From NCBI GenBank assembly GCA_947652605.1, contig OX393580.1, forward strand, positions 20,604,159 through 20,668,158: a DNA stretch of 64,000 bases. The letters run 5' to 3'. Position numbers and translations under genes: made by a program. Source of the DNA: Elmis aenea. Taxonomy: Eukaryota > Arthropoda > Insecta > Coleoptera > Elmidae. Shown here one piece after another: positions 11,268-23,529 of the stretch; position 1 is the first letter of the stretch, and each line of letters begins with the position of its first letter. The notes beneath the pieces were generated by a model, which saw only the letters and a program-made list of their open reading frames with translations, was not told where the DNA came from and searched no databases.

Positions 11268-11745
11268 TATGGAAGGACAAATAATTTTTTTTTATGTAGC
11301 TATTTTTATTTTCTGTCGACAAAAAATTCAAAAAATTTAAATTGGTTTATGTTTTCTCTTTTAAATCAGTATTTCTCCGCATTATCGCAAAGCTACCAGT
11401 TGATCATAAATTATATTTGTAGGTATTTTCTATATGACTATAGCAGTAGATATTTTGTTTTAAAGGCCGTGGGCCGGATGAAAACTTTTCGGGGCCTGAT
11501 TTGGCGCGAGGGCCGTAATTTGGGGACTTTTCCAACTGTAGTTACAGTGAGCTTTCGTGGTAACTATTAAAAATCATTGAATCTCAGCACGTCATAGCTA
11601 TGTAAGCTGTGAATTTGTCGTAAACTATTAAGTGTTACCTCCAAATTACTTTGATTCTTGAACCATTAAGACACATAAATGTTCTGTACAAAATTACTAA
11701 TAAACAAACCGCGACGAAAAAAGTACGCAACCCATTAATTTTATA
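11268..11745. other. No gene; possible hAT debris at 11463-11541
   Basis: Motifs GGCCGTGGGCCGGATG, GGCCTGATTTGGCGCGAGGG and CCGTAATTTGGGGAC resemble the subterminal GGCC-rich part of hAT elements of the CAGGGGT class. No termini or target duplication are visible. Nothing coding. Confidence 0.35.
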
Positions 11746-12417
11746 TACGGGTGTCCCAGCCAACACGAATTATTCGATAGCTCTGTTATTAGTAATAATA
11801 TTTAAAAAAGTTCAAAATAAAAGTTGTTTGTAATCATTTACTACATAACCTAAAATTATTATCAACTATACACAGTGTTTTGTTTTTGCGCTCTTATACC
11901 AAACATAGTTTTTTTATACAGTACACCCTGTATATTTTGTAATTTTTGGATGTAAAATTAAATTTTCTTTCAAAAATATCATTAGTTATTTATGTCTAAA
12001 ATGAACCGTTTTTGAGTTATTGACGTTTTTTTGAAACTTTTGACAGATGCAGACCTTTATAAAAATATTTATATTTATTAACATGACAACACCAGAGCAA
12101 TTTACTCTCGCAATTTATTAGACAATAGTGTCATAGTGATTTTTGATTGGTTAAACTTTTAAAATAATATACAGGGTGTTCGTTTTACTCGGTCCATTTC
12201 GCTAAACTTTAAACGCATGTAAGTAATTTTTTTTAAATGTAACACCCTATATATTTTTACATTTTCTTGTAGAAAATTTAATTATCTTTCAAAGTTATTA
12301 AGCATGTTTTATGTCTAAATATAATATTTTTGGAGTTATATCGTTTCTTATGATTATTTGCGAGTATTTTGCCTAAAATATCGGTAGTAGTCTTTGAAAA
12401 ATCAAAACAATTTGTAA
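11746..12417 (+). mobile_element. Single arm of the composite TACAGGG palindrome family (see 52032-54296)
   Basis: Starts TACGGGTGTCCCAGCCAACA and follows, in order, the modules of the left arm at 52032: GAATTATTCGATAGCTCTG, the ACACCCTGTA boundary at about 11930, AAAATGAACCGTTTTTGAG, ATACAGGGTGTTCGTTTTACTCGG at about 12170, and ACACCCTATA. It stops near the palindrome centre, with no mirrored arm, so it is half an element. Confidence 0.65.
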
Positions 12418-13955
12418 CAGGGCGAAGATTTGCAAGAGTAATTTCGTGGAAAGAATTATGGTTCGTTTTTTGCACCTACGATGTCACTAATTACATCCGC
12501 AGATACAGCCTGTAGATGCCATAATTGCTCTTAACCGAGCATATATAAACGGAGCCGTTCGTTTGAAACTAATCCCGTTACGTTACATCATTAAGCATTT
12601 TCGCGGCTGACTTCACCTTATTTTGCAGTTTTAAACATATCGAGGCGGTTTATGTAACAAATGTGACTTCGGATAACTTGAAAAATGCTTTCCTGATCTA
12701 AAACTTAGTGGCATCCGTTTTGTTGTTGAACTGAACGTTTCTGAAAACGTATAACTTCGCTTAAAATTTGCTTAAAGATAACTCCTAGTTATTCCATATC
12801 CGGCAAAGCTATAAACAATGAATATTTATGCACCGAATCTCAATTAGTTTGAGTGGCTAGCTTTAAAGTTTATGGAAATACAGCTTTTGAATTATGATTT
12901 ACGTGAATTTGGGGTGTATTAAGATGAATCGCTACCTACTTTGTTAAAAAAACGAATTTGTATCGCGTTACAAAAGCGATTTGCTTGGATAATCTCTTTT
13001 GTAAATAAGCAAGTGTTCATTTTAAAGTTTTTAGAAGACTTAATAATCTTCCTTATTAAACTATGAACACCCATCTAATTTCTTTGAAAACTTTACCGAA
13101 AATTTTATTAACAAGTGTTTGAATACGTAATTTTTTTATTGTTAAATCTTTTTTTAAGTGACAATAGGAACAGTTAAACATACTTTTAAATTTTATTTTA
13201 TAGTAAAATTTCCAAATTCGATTTGTGACTGTTGGAGATATAATCACACAATATAACAGAATAAGCGCTCCCATTTTGCACACCATATTTTTGATTTACT
13301 TTTTAACATTTTTTCCTGTATAATGCTTCGTAACTTTTTTTAATGTAGAACTGAATAATTTAAACATTTTTATTTTCATTTCCGCGCAATAACCCTTCGA
13401 ATTCCATCACAAATCGATCAGAAAAAATAACTTAAAAATGTATCAAAATAAAAATTAAATTCTTCGTTATATTTAGCGCACACATTTCATCGCTCCCATC
13501 TAAAAGTTTCGTCATCATTTCAGGCGATTACATGAACTTTTCATGCTGTCAATCTATCAAGAACAAACAGTAAGTATGTTCTTGTTTGTTTCTAACATGA
13601 AATCGTAATTTCCACATCCCTTTAAAGCTCTTTGCTGTTTTCTAATCATAGTTTTGGAGCAGTTGATTTATTAAGGAATGCAAAAATGTTATTTTAGAGC
13701 TCAATAATAGAACTGTAGAAAAAGTTTGTCAATAGTTCGAGTTTCGAGTGTGTTAACATGTTGATTATTTTTTACTCTGTTTACAAACGTAAAGCCAACT
13801 TAGTTTACAAAGTAGATACCATTCATTTTTTTATCGAGAAAAAGTTATTTTTAATTTGTTTCAAAATATTGATGTACTTTATCGCAAACTGCGTGTTTGA
13901 AAACGTAGTGTGTTTGTAATGTTAACTTTTTGGAAACTTTCAAAGATGTAAAGAC
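12418..13955. other. No gene recognised
   Basis: No recognised coding sequence, terminal repeats or RNA gene. Some stretches (12480-12660) have more balanced base composition and could be old host non-coding or decayed coding sequence; no protein family could be named. Confidence 0.4.
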
Positions 13956-13959
13956 ACCC

Positions 13960-14783
13960 CAAGCAATGCAGTTTTACTTTTTGTTTTAAAAATGTTCCAA
14001 GACTCGTCACAATTTTTCTCAGGAAAAAATCGATTGTTTTGGGATGATCTTTATATTTTTTAGAAGTGGTGAAGACATCCTTTCTAAGAAATGCATTTCA
14101 CCTTTAGTTTGTTTAAAAAAATACCGTAAACATTTTTTACGGCTGTATTTAAAAAAAAAATATTATTAGAGTATAATTTTTTTTTCCTGGCAAAAATTCA
14201 AAGTTTTGCAATGGTCTTTATATTTTCCAGATATGCTTGATAAACCCTGAAGCAATGCGTTTATTTTCACCTTTAGTTTGTTTGAAAACGATCTAAAACG
14301 AATTTTTACAACTTTTAGGGAAGTTTCAAGTGTACTTATAACTGTGCTATTTTACTTGGCAAAAATTCGAAAGCTTTGCAATGATCTTTGGATTTTCTGA
14401 AAATGTTAAGATATCCACAGCAATATATTCCACCTTAATTTCCTTCAAACACGGCCTAAATGCGCATTTTTACTGCTCTTCAAAATTTTGAAAAAGTTTG
14501 AAGCGTATAACCTTTTTTTGACAAAAATTCAAAAGTTTTGCATAGCCTTTATATTTTTTAAAACTTTGTACTGTTTAAAAATGGCTTCAGCAATTTTTAC
14601 AGATCTTCAAAATTTTGAAATTTTTTCTTGCAAATTTTCAAACAATTTTTTAAAGGAACTTATCATTTTCAAAAATGTTGAAGACACCCTAGCAACGCAT
14701 TTTCACCTCTATTTGTTCAAAAAAGGCAATTTTTTTTTACAATTCTTCACAATTTTGAAAAAGTTTAAATTGTGCATTTTTTC
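13960..14783. repeat. Diverged ~170-190-bp tandem repeats
   Basis: Each unit has TGGCAAAAATTC(A/G)AA, GTTTTGCAATGGTCTTTATATTTT (or close variants) and CACCTTTAGTTTGTTT; occurrences are near 14040, 14200, 14360 and 14520. A further piece follows the inserted element, at 15493-15560. Non-coding; the ORF across 14488-14823 is a by-product. Confidence 0.55.
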
Positions 14784-14786
14784 TTA

Positions 14787-15489
14787 CCAGGGAAGGTCAC
14801 GATACGTTGTCGATAGAATTTGATTAACGCTGTGTTTATTGCATCAAGAACATCAAAACTAAATTTTTTGCAGAGTTATACGTGCCGCTGGCCATTTTCT
14901 TCAGAAAATAGGGGAAAAACTGAAAAGTTGAATAATAAATGTAATTTTTGCGATCGCGTTGGCCAGAGACAAAATCGAAATTCTTCTATTTACCAATGCG
15001 CGCATCATTTGCAAGTAAAATGGTGCAAAGGTTTAGAAAAAATCTTAAACGGTTCCGGAGAACAACGCGAAAGACGAGGCCTTTGTAAAAACAGTTTTTC
15101 CTATGTTAAACGCCTATGCAAGTCGCATAGATACCAATTTGTACAGATATATCACAACTTCTTAAATCATAGCGCTTATGCAGGGGTTTCGTTTTTGACG
15201 TTGTTTTCCGGAACCGTTCAAGATTTTTTCAAAAAGTTTACAGCGTTTTACTTGCAAAGGATGCGCGCATTGGTAAATAGAAAAATTTCGATTTTGTCTT
15301 TGACGGTTTCATGGCCAACGCGATCGCAAAAATAACCTTTTTATACCAATTTTTCAGTTTGTCCCCTATTTTGCCGAAGGAAATGGCCAGTGGCATGTGT
15401 AACTCTGGATAACATTTAGTTTTGATGTTGTTGCAATAAACACAGCCCTAATCAAATTCTAGCGACAACCGTATTATGACCTTCCCCTG
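14787..15489. mobile_element. 703-bp near-complete palindrome flanked by TTA
   Basis: Ends CCAGGGAAGGTCA and TGACCTTCCCCTG, with TTA on each side (14784-14786, 15490-15492). The arms, about 350 bases, pair almost to the centre near 15140 (GCGATCGCGTTGGCC / GGCCAACGCGATCGC). A 171-codon ORF (14820-15335) crosses the whole palindrome; because it is read through both arms it is best seen as accidental. The TTA duplication suggests a PIF/Harbinger-type origin, unproven. Confidence 0.75.
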
Positions 15490-15564
15490 TTAGCAAAATT
15501 TCAAAAGTTTTTTTAATAGTCTTTATATTTTCTCAAAATGGTAAAAATACCCTGAGCCTTAATA

Positions 15565-16393
15565 TATTGTGCCATGTGGACTCATAAGACAATATTTAAA
15601 TAAACAATTGATTACAAAAAAAGTCATACCTATAACATATTTTAAAAACATTTAAAGCAATTTAAAAGATTGGTATGGAATTGCTTTCTGAAAGAGGAGC
15701 CTTAATCCCGTCTTCTCTTTGTAACTCGATCTTTTTCAAAATGTTTATAGTGGCCCAGATAAAAAGTATACGTCTCCAAGTATGTGTTAACATTATGTAA
15801 TGAAAAGAGGAAGTAACTAAAATGTTTTTATTTTTAGACGCCGGTGCAGCTCCACAACCACTAATAATTTGTTGAGAGCTTATTTCTAATCTCTATCATA
15901 AATTCTGTTTACACTAATATTGAATTGCGTAACTACCATCTGTTTTCAACCTAAAGAGCTGATAATCGCTGTTTCATTATAGCTCGGGTACACAACGCCA
16001 TATACACAGATTCGTGAGGGCAAATAAGACAAGAGCAGGCGAACAAATGTTGATATTACACACGTATTTCTGGTGTACGAGAGCGGATTAGTTAGAAACG
16101 AAAATTAAATGTTGATTTCAACTATTTCAATGTACAGGATAGAATTGCCTTGATGAAACTTTGTCTTACTCATGTTTATTTGGTTATCACAATGAGAAAT
16201 TACTGATGTTGAAAATGTTGGTTTAAATTAATGAGTACGCCTTGTTAATCCTCAAAGTGTACAATAACAGGATAAATATTAACAGGCTTCGATTGCCTTA
16301 GGTGTATTCATGTTTTGATTAAATTAAAATTTGCAACTTCATCGAATATTCAAACTAGCTACAGTGGAAGTTAATTGATAAGTATTATAGCTT
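15565..16393. other. No gene recognised
   Basis: AT-rich sequence; no supported coding segment or repeat structure noted. Confidence 0.4.
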
Positions 16394-16698
16394 ATAGCAA
16401 TCTTGCCCACAATTCTGCGCCAACAATTCTTCGCCTACACAATTCTTCGCCGCCACAATTCTTTGCCGCCAAAATTTTTCGCCGCATACAAGCATATCAC
16501 AAATTTTATTGAAAATATGATTGTTTTTAGTTATAACGTAATTTTTACAGATTATTTTACATTAGCCTAAAGTTGGTTCTTGTAGGTATATTAATAATTC
16601 TTCTTTTAATATTATGTTTAAAAATTGCTACATAAATAGCGTATGTTGTGATTTTTAATCTTGTTTATGATATTTTAGTATGAATAAAAATTAAATTA

Positions 16699-16722
16699 AC
16701 CTGACCTGACCTAACCTAACCC
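16699..16722. repeat. Short telomere-like CCTRA repeat
   Basis: CCTGACCTGACCTAACCTAAC: two CCTGA and two CCTAA units, i.e. the insect TTAGG telomere motif on the opposite strand, with variants. Only four units, inside the loop of the foldback-like element, so it may be chance. Confidence 0.35.
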
Positions 16723-16817
16723 AATGTCAAATAATCTGTAAAAATTACGTTATAAATAAAAACAATCACATTTACAAACAAAATTTGTGATATGCTTGTA
16801 TGCGACAAAAAATTGTG

Positions 16818-16978
16818 GCGGCGAAGAATTGTGTAGGCGAAGTATTGTGGGCGAAGAATTGTGTAGGCGAAGAATTGTGGGCGAAGAATTGTGAAGGCGA
16901 AGATTTGTGGGCAAAGAATTGTGGGCGAAGAATTGTGGGCGAAGAATTGTGGGCGAAGAATTGTGGGCCAAGAATGTT
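16818..16978 (+). repeat. Alternating 14/16-bp minisatellite (GCGAAGAATTGTGG / ...GTGTAG)
   Basis: Units GCGAAGAATTGTGTAG (16) and GCGAAGAATTGTGG (14) alternate three times, giving a 30-base higher-order period, then 14-base units repeat four to five times. ORFs on both strands here are repeat artefacts. Confidence 0.85.
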
Positions 16979-16995
16979 CCGAACACGATAGCAAT

Positions 16996-18035
16996 CATAC
17001 TAATTCCCTAGCGACCAGTTCTCAGCAACCTTCTGTAATAGTTACAAAAATCGGTTTAAAAAATTATTATTTTTCGAACTAAACTAGATGCATCGAAAAA
17101 CAAAACAAAATTATCAAAAATAAAATAATATAAAATTTTTATTATGTTTAACTAGCAAAATAAATTCAAACTGAATTATTTTTTAATTCTAAATTTAAAA
17201 GTATTTTATGTTTTTTATTATTTTGTAATTCTAAGCTTACTTCTCCAATTTGAAATTAAACTTTTTTCCTTCATTTTCAAAGTTTGATTGGTTTTGTTAT
17301 TTTAATCCTACCTACTTTTCTGCGTTTGAAAATGTTTTATAATTTCCAAATTTTCTTTCCCACATTTAAATTTGCGTTCGTTTTATTGCAATTTAATATT
17401 TCATTTTCATTTTCAACCTTTTGAATTTTTGAATTACTTTTAATCAATCAGAAAACTATTTAACGATTCTTTGTGAAAATTTTATGTGTATTATAACATA
17501 TACTTGAATGAACATTCTAAATTTATTACAATAAAAATATTTGAGCCTTAATTTTGAAAGTGGTATGGGTTCCTAGTCCTGGAAACGTATGTTAATTATA
17601 GAGAAATTTCACTTTTATTTGTTATCCGAGTTACTTATTTTTTTCTCTGTATACATAATTTCGCACAGACGTTAAAAAAAAATTATTACCGTATAGTGAC
17701 TTAAGCCACTTTTAAAAATATTAGTTTATAAAAACTACTGACTTGTGTTGATTTTGTCCGAATTGTTTAACTGAAGTAATGTTGAATAAGACCGTAATTT
17801 AAGAAAATTGAGTAAATTATATAACATAAATAATTTATATAACGTATCCCATATAAAATTTTATTCATGTATTGAATCATTGTCGTTGATAACAGTGATG
17901 AAGTCTTCGGACATTTCACTTTGTGTAATATTTTTAAAATAACTGTGGTAAATTGTAGGTACTTATATAAGAAACAAATCCATTATTATACAATTTTTAA
18001 AATAATAATATTTGCACTTCTGTTGATTAATAAAA
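16996..18035. other. No gene recognised
   Basis: Very AT-rich; nothing coding or repetitive could be supported by eye. Confidence 0.4.
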
Positions 18036-18320
18036 TTTTTGTGCGATCGTACTAAAAACAGCTGTTTGACGGACGCGTTAGCAACCATAAAGTACTGCAT
18101 TACCGGCCCTATCCTTAGCAACGGCCGTAAAAGTTACTTTTCAGGCCGTTACCCTTAGCAACGGCCGAAAAAGTAACTTTTACGGCCGTTGCTAAGGAGA
18201 GGGCCGGTAATGCAGTACATACGCCGTCATCTGTCAGTGACAGAATGTCACGTAGTTTCTAACCTATAATTTTGAAAATTACTAAAAATTTAAATTGTTT
18301 TTAATTCGATCGCACAAAAA
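18036..18320. mobile_element. MITE with TTTTTGTGCGATCG inverted ends
   Basis: Left TTTTTGTGCGATCG and right CGATCGCACAAAAA. The pairing weakens further in (AAAAACAG / TTTTTAAT). It contains a second, much tighter palindrome at 18092-18218. No clear target duplication. Confidence 0.6.
18092..18218. mobile_element. 127-bp GC-rich palindromic MITE
   Basis: GTACTGCATTACCGGCCCT at the left is mirrored by AGGGCCGGTAATGCAGTAC; the arms continue with CCTTAGCAACGGCCGTAAAA. CCTTAGCAACGGCCG occurs three times (two direct, one inverse). GC content stands out from its flanks. Confidence 0.75.
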
Positions 18321-19645
18321 ATGTAATATGCACCTCGGCCAAAACCTACTTTTTGGCCTTGATACATAAATAACTATTTTATTGACGAAAATTGTAACGA
18401 TTTTCTAAGAAATTGCAAGTGTTTAAAGTTAAAAATACCATTCACTTTTGTAGTCATTTACTTATTTTTCGCAGGAAGTGACTTATGCCACTTACAAAAT
18501 AAATGGCTCATTTATATCTCCTATTGCTTTTCTTATTAATTCAATAAAGTCAAAAATTTCAACCCTCATGCATTCCAATGTTAAGATAAATTATTTAACT
18601 ATTTAAAAATTATGGAGTAATTACTTATAATAAATATCTATCAATCATTTATTATAAACCTGTAAATGGTTAATATTTTACTGTAAATTGTTTTTGATTT
18701 CACAATACTTTTTATATCTCGCAACTTAAAAACGAAACACGTGCTACCGAAATTCAGCTTCAACTTCTTTTTTTATTTATTACATTGTGCATCTTCTTTC
18801 CAAGCTCTATTTCCCACAAAAAGTTTCATATATAACTCTCAAAGGACACTGAAATAGAGCGGACGCCTCTAATGGATATATCCTTGTGTTTGTCAGTAAT
18901 CTTAAAGATCAAACCCAATTATTTTCTTGATATATGAAAGAAAATATCTTTAAACGAACAACAACCAAGCGTCAATCACCAAACACTCTTGTTATTTAAT
19001 AAATCATCGAATAATCCAACTGACTAATAGAGACTAATGCTGTAAGTTAGAGCCGGCAATTTGAAACTACAATAATAGTATAAATATGCCAGGGTTGTGT
19101 CTGGTAAATAAGTATTTATGGTACAAACAAACTAAATTATTCAGTTGATGTGGGTGCGTGTAAAATTGAAATTGTGGGAGTTACTAAGTGTGTAAGACGA
19201 TATTGACGGAATAAAACGAACGGGATTGTGAAAATATATGCGCTATTATGCGCATATCCAGATTTACAGCATAAATTACACGAATTAAAATACAAAAATA
19301 TGCTAGACTTTAAAGAAAATTAATTATTGTAGTCTTTATGGAATATAACCGTTGAACTTATATCTGTTTTACAAAATTAATAAATTAACTCAATAGGTTT
19401 GTTCTAGCAGACCCAAATTTATTAGTTCATGGACTAATACATGAATTGGTTTATTCACATGCGTCAAAAATGACTAATAAATGTATTTATTAGTCGCTGC
19501 TGGAACGCTTTAACGATATCCCTGACTTTAAATGACATTTGTACGTATTAGGTTCATAGATATTTGCGCACCGCAAGCGTCAACATCTAAAGAAACCAGA
19601 GGTCCGTCAAGTTGGAGCTACAACATAACAAAAAACAAAAGCTTT
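18321..19645. other. No gene recognised
   Basis: AT-rich, no supported gene or transposon ends seen. Confidence 0.4.
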
Positions 19646-19649
19646 TAAC

Positions 19650-20005
19650 GTCATCATTTTTTGCTCATTTTTTGCTAATTTTTGCTGTACTTTTTAAATT
19701 TTTTGCTGGTCTAATGGGAGATAATTTAAAAAAAAGAATTGTAACTCCAACTTTACGCTGAGTTACATTTGCTAAAAAGTCAAAATGTTTTTATGTCACA
19801 ATTTTTTGCTCATTTTTTGCTAATTTTTGCTGTACTTTTTAAATTTTTTGCTGGTCTCTAATGGGAGATAATTAAAAAAAAAAAGAATTGTAACTCCAAC
19901 TTTACGCTGAGTTACATTTGCTAAAAAGTCAAAATGTTTTCATGTCACAATTTTTTGCTCATTTTTTGCTAATTTTTGCTGTACTTTTTAAATTTTTTGC
20001 TGGTC
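19650..20005. repeat. Tandem repeat, period 145-149 bp, ~2.4 copies
   Basis: TTTTTTGCTCATTTTTTGCT starts units near 19657, 19802 and 19951. Each full unit ends with ACTCCAACTTTACGCTGAG and TTGCTAAAAAGTCAAAATG. The copies are nearly identical apart from a few bases, so the duplication is recent relative to other repeats here. Inside each unit TTTTTGCT itself recurs four to five times. Confidence 0.85.
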
Positions 20006-20415
20006 GCTTTTCCAAGATATGTAGTTTTTTCATAACCATTATATGCTACAAATAGGTGGTATTCGTGGATATACAACACGAATAACTTTGAATAACCAAA
20101 ATGTACGTCAATGTTTTGTTCTAATAACTTTATAATAATTTATAAAGTTAACTTATATACACACTTTCAATTTATTGATATTTAAAAGTAGTTTTGTTGC
20201 AGTTTTTGTAAAAACCATAAAGTTTCTTTACATGACTATCAGTTAAGGCATTGTTACACTCCAATAAATTCATAACATAAATTCAGACCTGCAAATAACA
20301 ATGCTTAAGACCCACCAGAAATAGGACTAGGTTCTTTTTGTAGAAATAAACATTTTTAGTTGACAATATTACAATAAAAAAATTTTAGTACAAAAACCTA
20401 ATTTTTATTCTTATG

Positions 20416-20456
20416 TGATGTGGGACATATGTGTCCCTTTAATGGTCTAAAGAGGG
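20416..20456 (-). mobile_element. Solo piggyBac-type end next to TTAA
   Basis: Read on the minus strand from TTAA (20457-20460): CCCTCTTTAGACCATTAAAG then GGGACACATATGTCCCAC. The order TTAA, CCCTNTTTGAG-like tip, GGGACATATGTCCC palindrome matches the better preserved piggyBac at 38821-40636. The other end was not found, so this is a relic. Confidence 0.5.
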
Positions 20457-20460
20457 TTAA

Positions 20461-23027
20461 AAAGTCGTAAATAGTTTTTTTTTTTTTAGTAAACTGAAAT
20501 TTGAGATGCAAAAAATTATTTACATCAAGATTTGTGGCTTATCGTTGCTGTATTTTTTAAATATTTGGTTGGTCTCTTAGAGAAAATGCAACAAATCGAC
20601 ATAATTATAACATATACCAAGCTACTAAACAATATTTTCTGTTTAAAGTGGAAAACAAAGACATTTGCATCATTCCGTGATGTCAAGTCGCTAAAAAATT
20701 GGTCGATGTTGCGATATTGCAAGTCTACATTAAAAAGATTATATTAGATTTGGTGAAAAAATTACTTAAGTACATGGAAGAAAAAGGTTTACAGTGTTGC
20801 GGGTTCGAAAGATGTTTTTTAAGAAACAATATTTTTTAAACGCTTTTAATTATATATTAAATAAACATATATGTACAGGTACACGTATCAACAATACATG
20901 TATGTATTGCTACAAACATCTAATTTTAAAAATCAAATAAAACGTACGTACATATTACCCCTCGTCACCTAAAATAATCATGCCATTTTCAAACACGGTC
21001 AACATATACCTACACCTGAATATCTCTAAATGTTAGATGGTGATTTTTATCAACACATTGCAGATTGCTAGCTAAAACTTTTATTTTAGACAATAGAGTA
21101 TCATGTGATACCTTTTCGAAAGCTGTTTTTTTTTCAAAAATAATTGTTAGGCGTTTTTGTCTAAGACATCATGTTTGTGTTCGATGTTTTCGGCTGTATT
21201 TTTAAAATTTAAAAAAATAATCAAAATTATTTACAGTTATACGACAATAATTAGAAAATAACAATAATTAGATTGTTTGCCTTTCTACTGGAAAAAGACA
21301 TTTTGTACCTTTTTTAGTGGTTTTCAAAAAAAAATTCAATTAGTCGAAAATTGCGTCTTTTGATTTAAACTCATCAACTATTCCTTTACTTAATTTAAAT
21401 TTGCTTTAGGTTTTTATTTTCCAAGTTCAAACAGAATCCAATCCGCAAATTTAAACTGTAATTGAAAAAGTGCTCCAGCATAAATTCCTCACATTTTATT
21501 TTGATCACGATTGGTAGTACTTGCATGTCTAGTGGTAATTCTAATTTTCTTGGAACTTATCTTTTTCTAATTTATTTTAATACGTTTTCACGTAACGTTA
21601 AAGTCTTGCAAAGTAATTTGGAAGAAATAAAAGTTGATTTGCTTTTAGTTTCCAAAAATTATCACAAAAAAAATTGTTGCTTCACGCCCAATAGATAAGA
21701 GGCGAAAGATAAAAAGAAGACTTCTTAATAATTGATAAGCGTGCGAAATGTGATTTAATTCAAATATTATTAAAACTATTTTTCCATTACTACTATTTTT
21801 TTAACCATACTTAAATAATTTGGAAAACTAATTCTCCACACACGGAATTGTCTAAATTGGTCTAGTTTTCCTTAATATTGACATTTAAACAAATGGATTC
21901 ATCTTACAACTACTTTATTAATTTTTTTGGCGCTTTTTTCCTTGATTTATTTTTGGGACGATTTACAAAATTATCATTGCTAATTTATACGATTAAGAAT
22001 TTCCAGTATTTCAAATAAATTGCCATAAAGATTGGTGTTTAATTGATACAGAAAAATTAAATAAAATTATATACCATAGAAATTTAAATAATAGCACAAA
22101 AATTAGATGATGGAGCATCTCTGGTTTTTATGACGCTCAACGACCATTTTTGATAATTTTTTATACAATATAGGAGCAGTTATACAATCCCTATGTAGAT
22201 AATAAAATTTAGTAAGTTTATTATACTTTAAACTGAAATTTTTTTAAATATTTTTCAGCATTTTTAATATTTGATATTAAACCCAGCACTTTTATTATTT
22301 ATAAAGAATTAATTTACATATTGTTACAACGATATAGGCTTCTGTAAATTTACAACGCACATGCATTTTCTTTTAATTACTTATTTTATGTTTATCTTAA
22401 TTTTGAAACTTGAAAGGTTTGTTTTTAAATATAATAGGAGTAATATTTTAAAGCATGTTGTGAATAAATTTTGCGACTTAATATTTTCAATTAATTATGA
22501 AAATTTTAAAATATGTATTATTTTTATTTTCTTAACACCCTTAGGAAATTTTTATAAGTTTTGTTAAACAGTTTAAGCAATTGATACAAAAATATTTTGC
22601 TCCTTACTCATTCTTTGGCTTGAAAAATGGTTTCGTTATAAATATATGTGTGAGGATATTTGTTAATAACTTTAAAATATATTATAATAATTTAACTTGT
22701 GCAAAATTTATTTCATGTACTAATTAAGCCTTGATTTTTAATTCTTAGTAGTTTTTTATTAACTATAAAGTTCTTTTATAAAATAATCCTAGTTGCAAAG
22801 TAATATCTTATATTTTTCTTCACAAATATCAAACTTATTATCAGAATATTATCATATTTATTAGTATTTAAAATTTATTGTTGACTCGTAATCAATATTA
22901 ATCAATGCCACAACAACATTTTACTTTTCAGCAACATTAAACGAAGTTTTAAAAACTTTTTAACAAGTTTTTCGGAGTTTACTTCTTCAAATATTTACTT
23001 AAAAAGTTAGGTGTAACGAATCCTTAC
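20461..23027. other. No gene recognised; possible intron
   Basis: AT-rich, non-coding by eye. If the exon proposed at 23028-23250 is real, this is intron of a minus-strand gene. Confidence 0.4.
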
Positions 23028-23250
23028 CTTGCACACGATTTCGATGGAACAATTTCGTATCTATAGCGTTCCTAGAACTAATGAATTTCTAAAAAACCAC
23101 TCCAAAACTTACGCAAGTTGTGTATTCAAACTTTTTCCGCACGGTTTTCTATGTAATTGTAAAACGGCGCGCGAACCGCTACTGAAGTCTATACCGTCGC
23201 GGCGCCCGATACCCGACGTCGCTTATCCCCACCGCTGACCTTTAGGGATG
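23028..23250 (-). promoter_or_regulatory. Putative CpG-rich promoter and non-coding first exon of a minus-strand gene
   Basis: The block 23160-23240 is far richer in G, C and CpG than its surroundings (GGCGCGCG, GTCGCGGCGCCCG). On the minus strand it is followed, after ~150 bases without an obvious long ORF, by a consensus splice donor CAAG|GTAAGG at 23028/23027. TTCAGT, an arthropod-style initiator, occurs on the minus strand near 23185. This is a promoter-plus-exon reading from composition and one splice site; the downstream exons are not recognised in the window. Confidence 0.3.
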
Positions 23251-23529
23251 ATAATAATCTGTGCATTTTATCAAACTGCATAGTTGCTTGTATGTATGCG
23301 AAGCTATCGAAAAGATTATGTTCGGAAAGTTTGCTCGTTCATTAGCACGACAACTTGTGGCTTGATATTAAAATTATTTCAGACTAATGCACTCCCATTA
23401 GTGCTAAAAGCTACTGAGTACCTGTTTGACGTTCATTTTCAGTTGTTCATTGTTCTCCATTCGAATAAATTGGTACGTAATACCTACAAAGACGGCGTAT
23501 GTTTAACGAATTATGCTCGATTTTTAAAT

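Larger units (their letters stand above)
16402..16987. mobile_element. Foldback-like element with terminal 14/16-bp repeat arrays, 8-bp duplication ATAGCAAT
   Basis: Flanked by ATAGCAAT at 16394-16401 and 16988-16995. The left end carries about five inverse copies of GCGAAGAATTGTGG-like units; the right end about eleven direct copies. Inward, the unique arms also pair (AATTTGTGATATGCTTGTATGC at the right; GCATACAAGCATATCACAAA at the left). This plan, inverted repeats made of short tandem units, recalls Drosophila Foldback elements, but the sequence family is not identified and no transposase is present. Confidence 0.75.

Noticed and set aside
14820..15335. 171-codon ORF
   Set aside because: Lies across both arms of a near-complete palindrome; no domain recognised, and reading through mirrored sequence explains the composition.
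16699..16722. Telomere-proximal location from CCTAA repeats
   Set aside because: Only four imperfect units within a transposon loop; far too little for a telomere claim.
16716..16998. Open frames of 82-92 codons with repeated SSPTILRPQFFAHN-like text
   Set aside because: Direct product of the 14/16-bp minisatellite of the foldback-like element.
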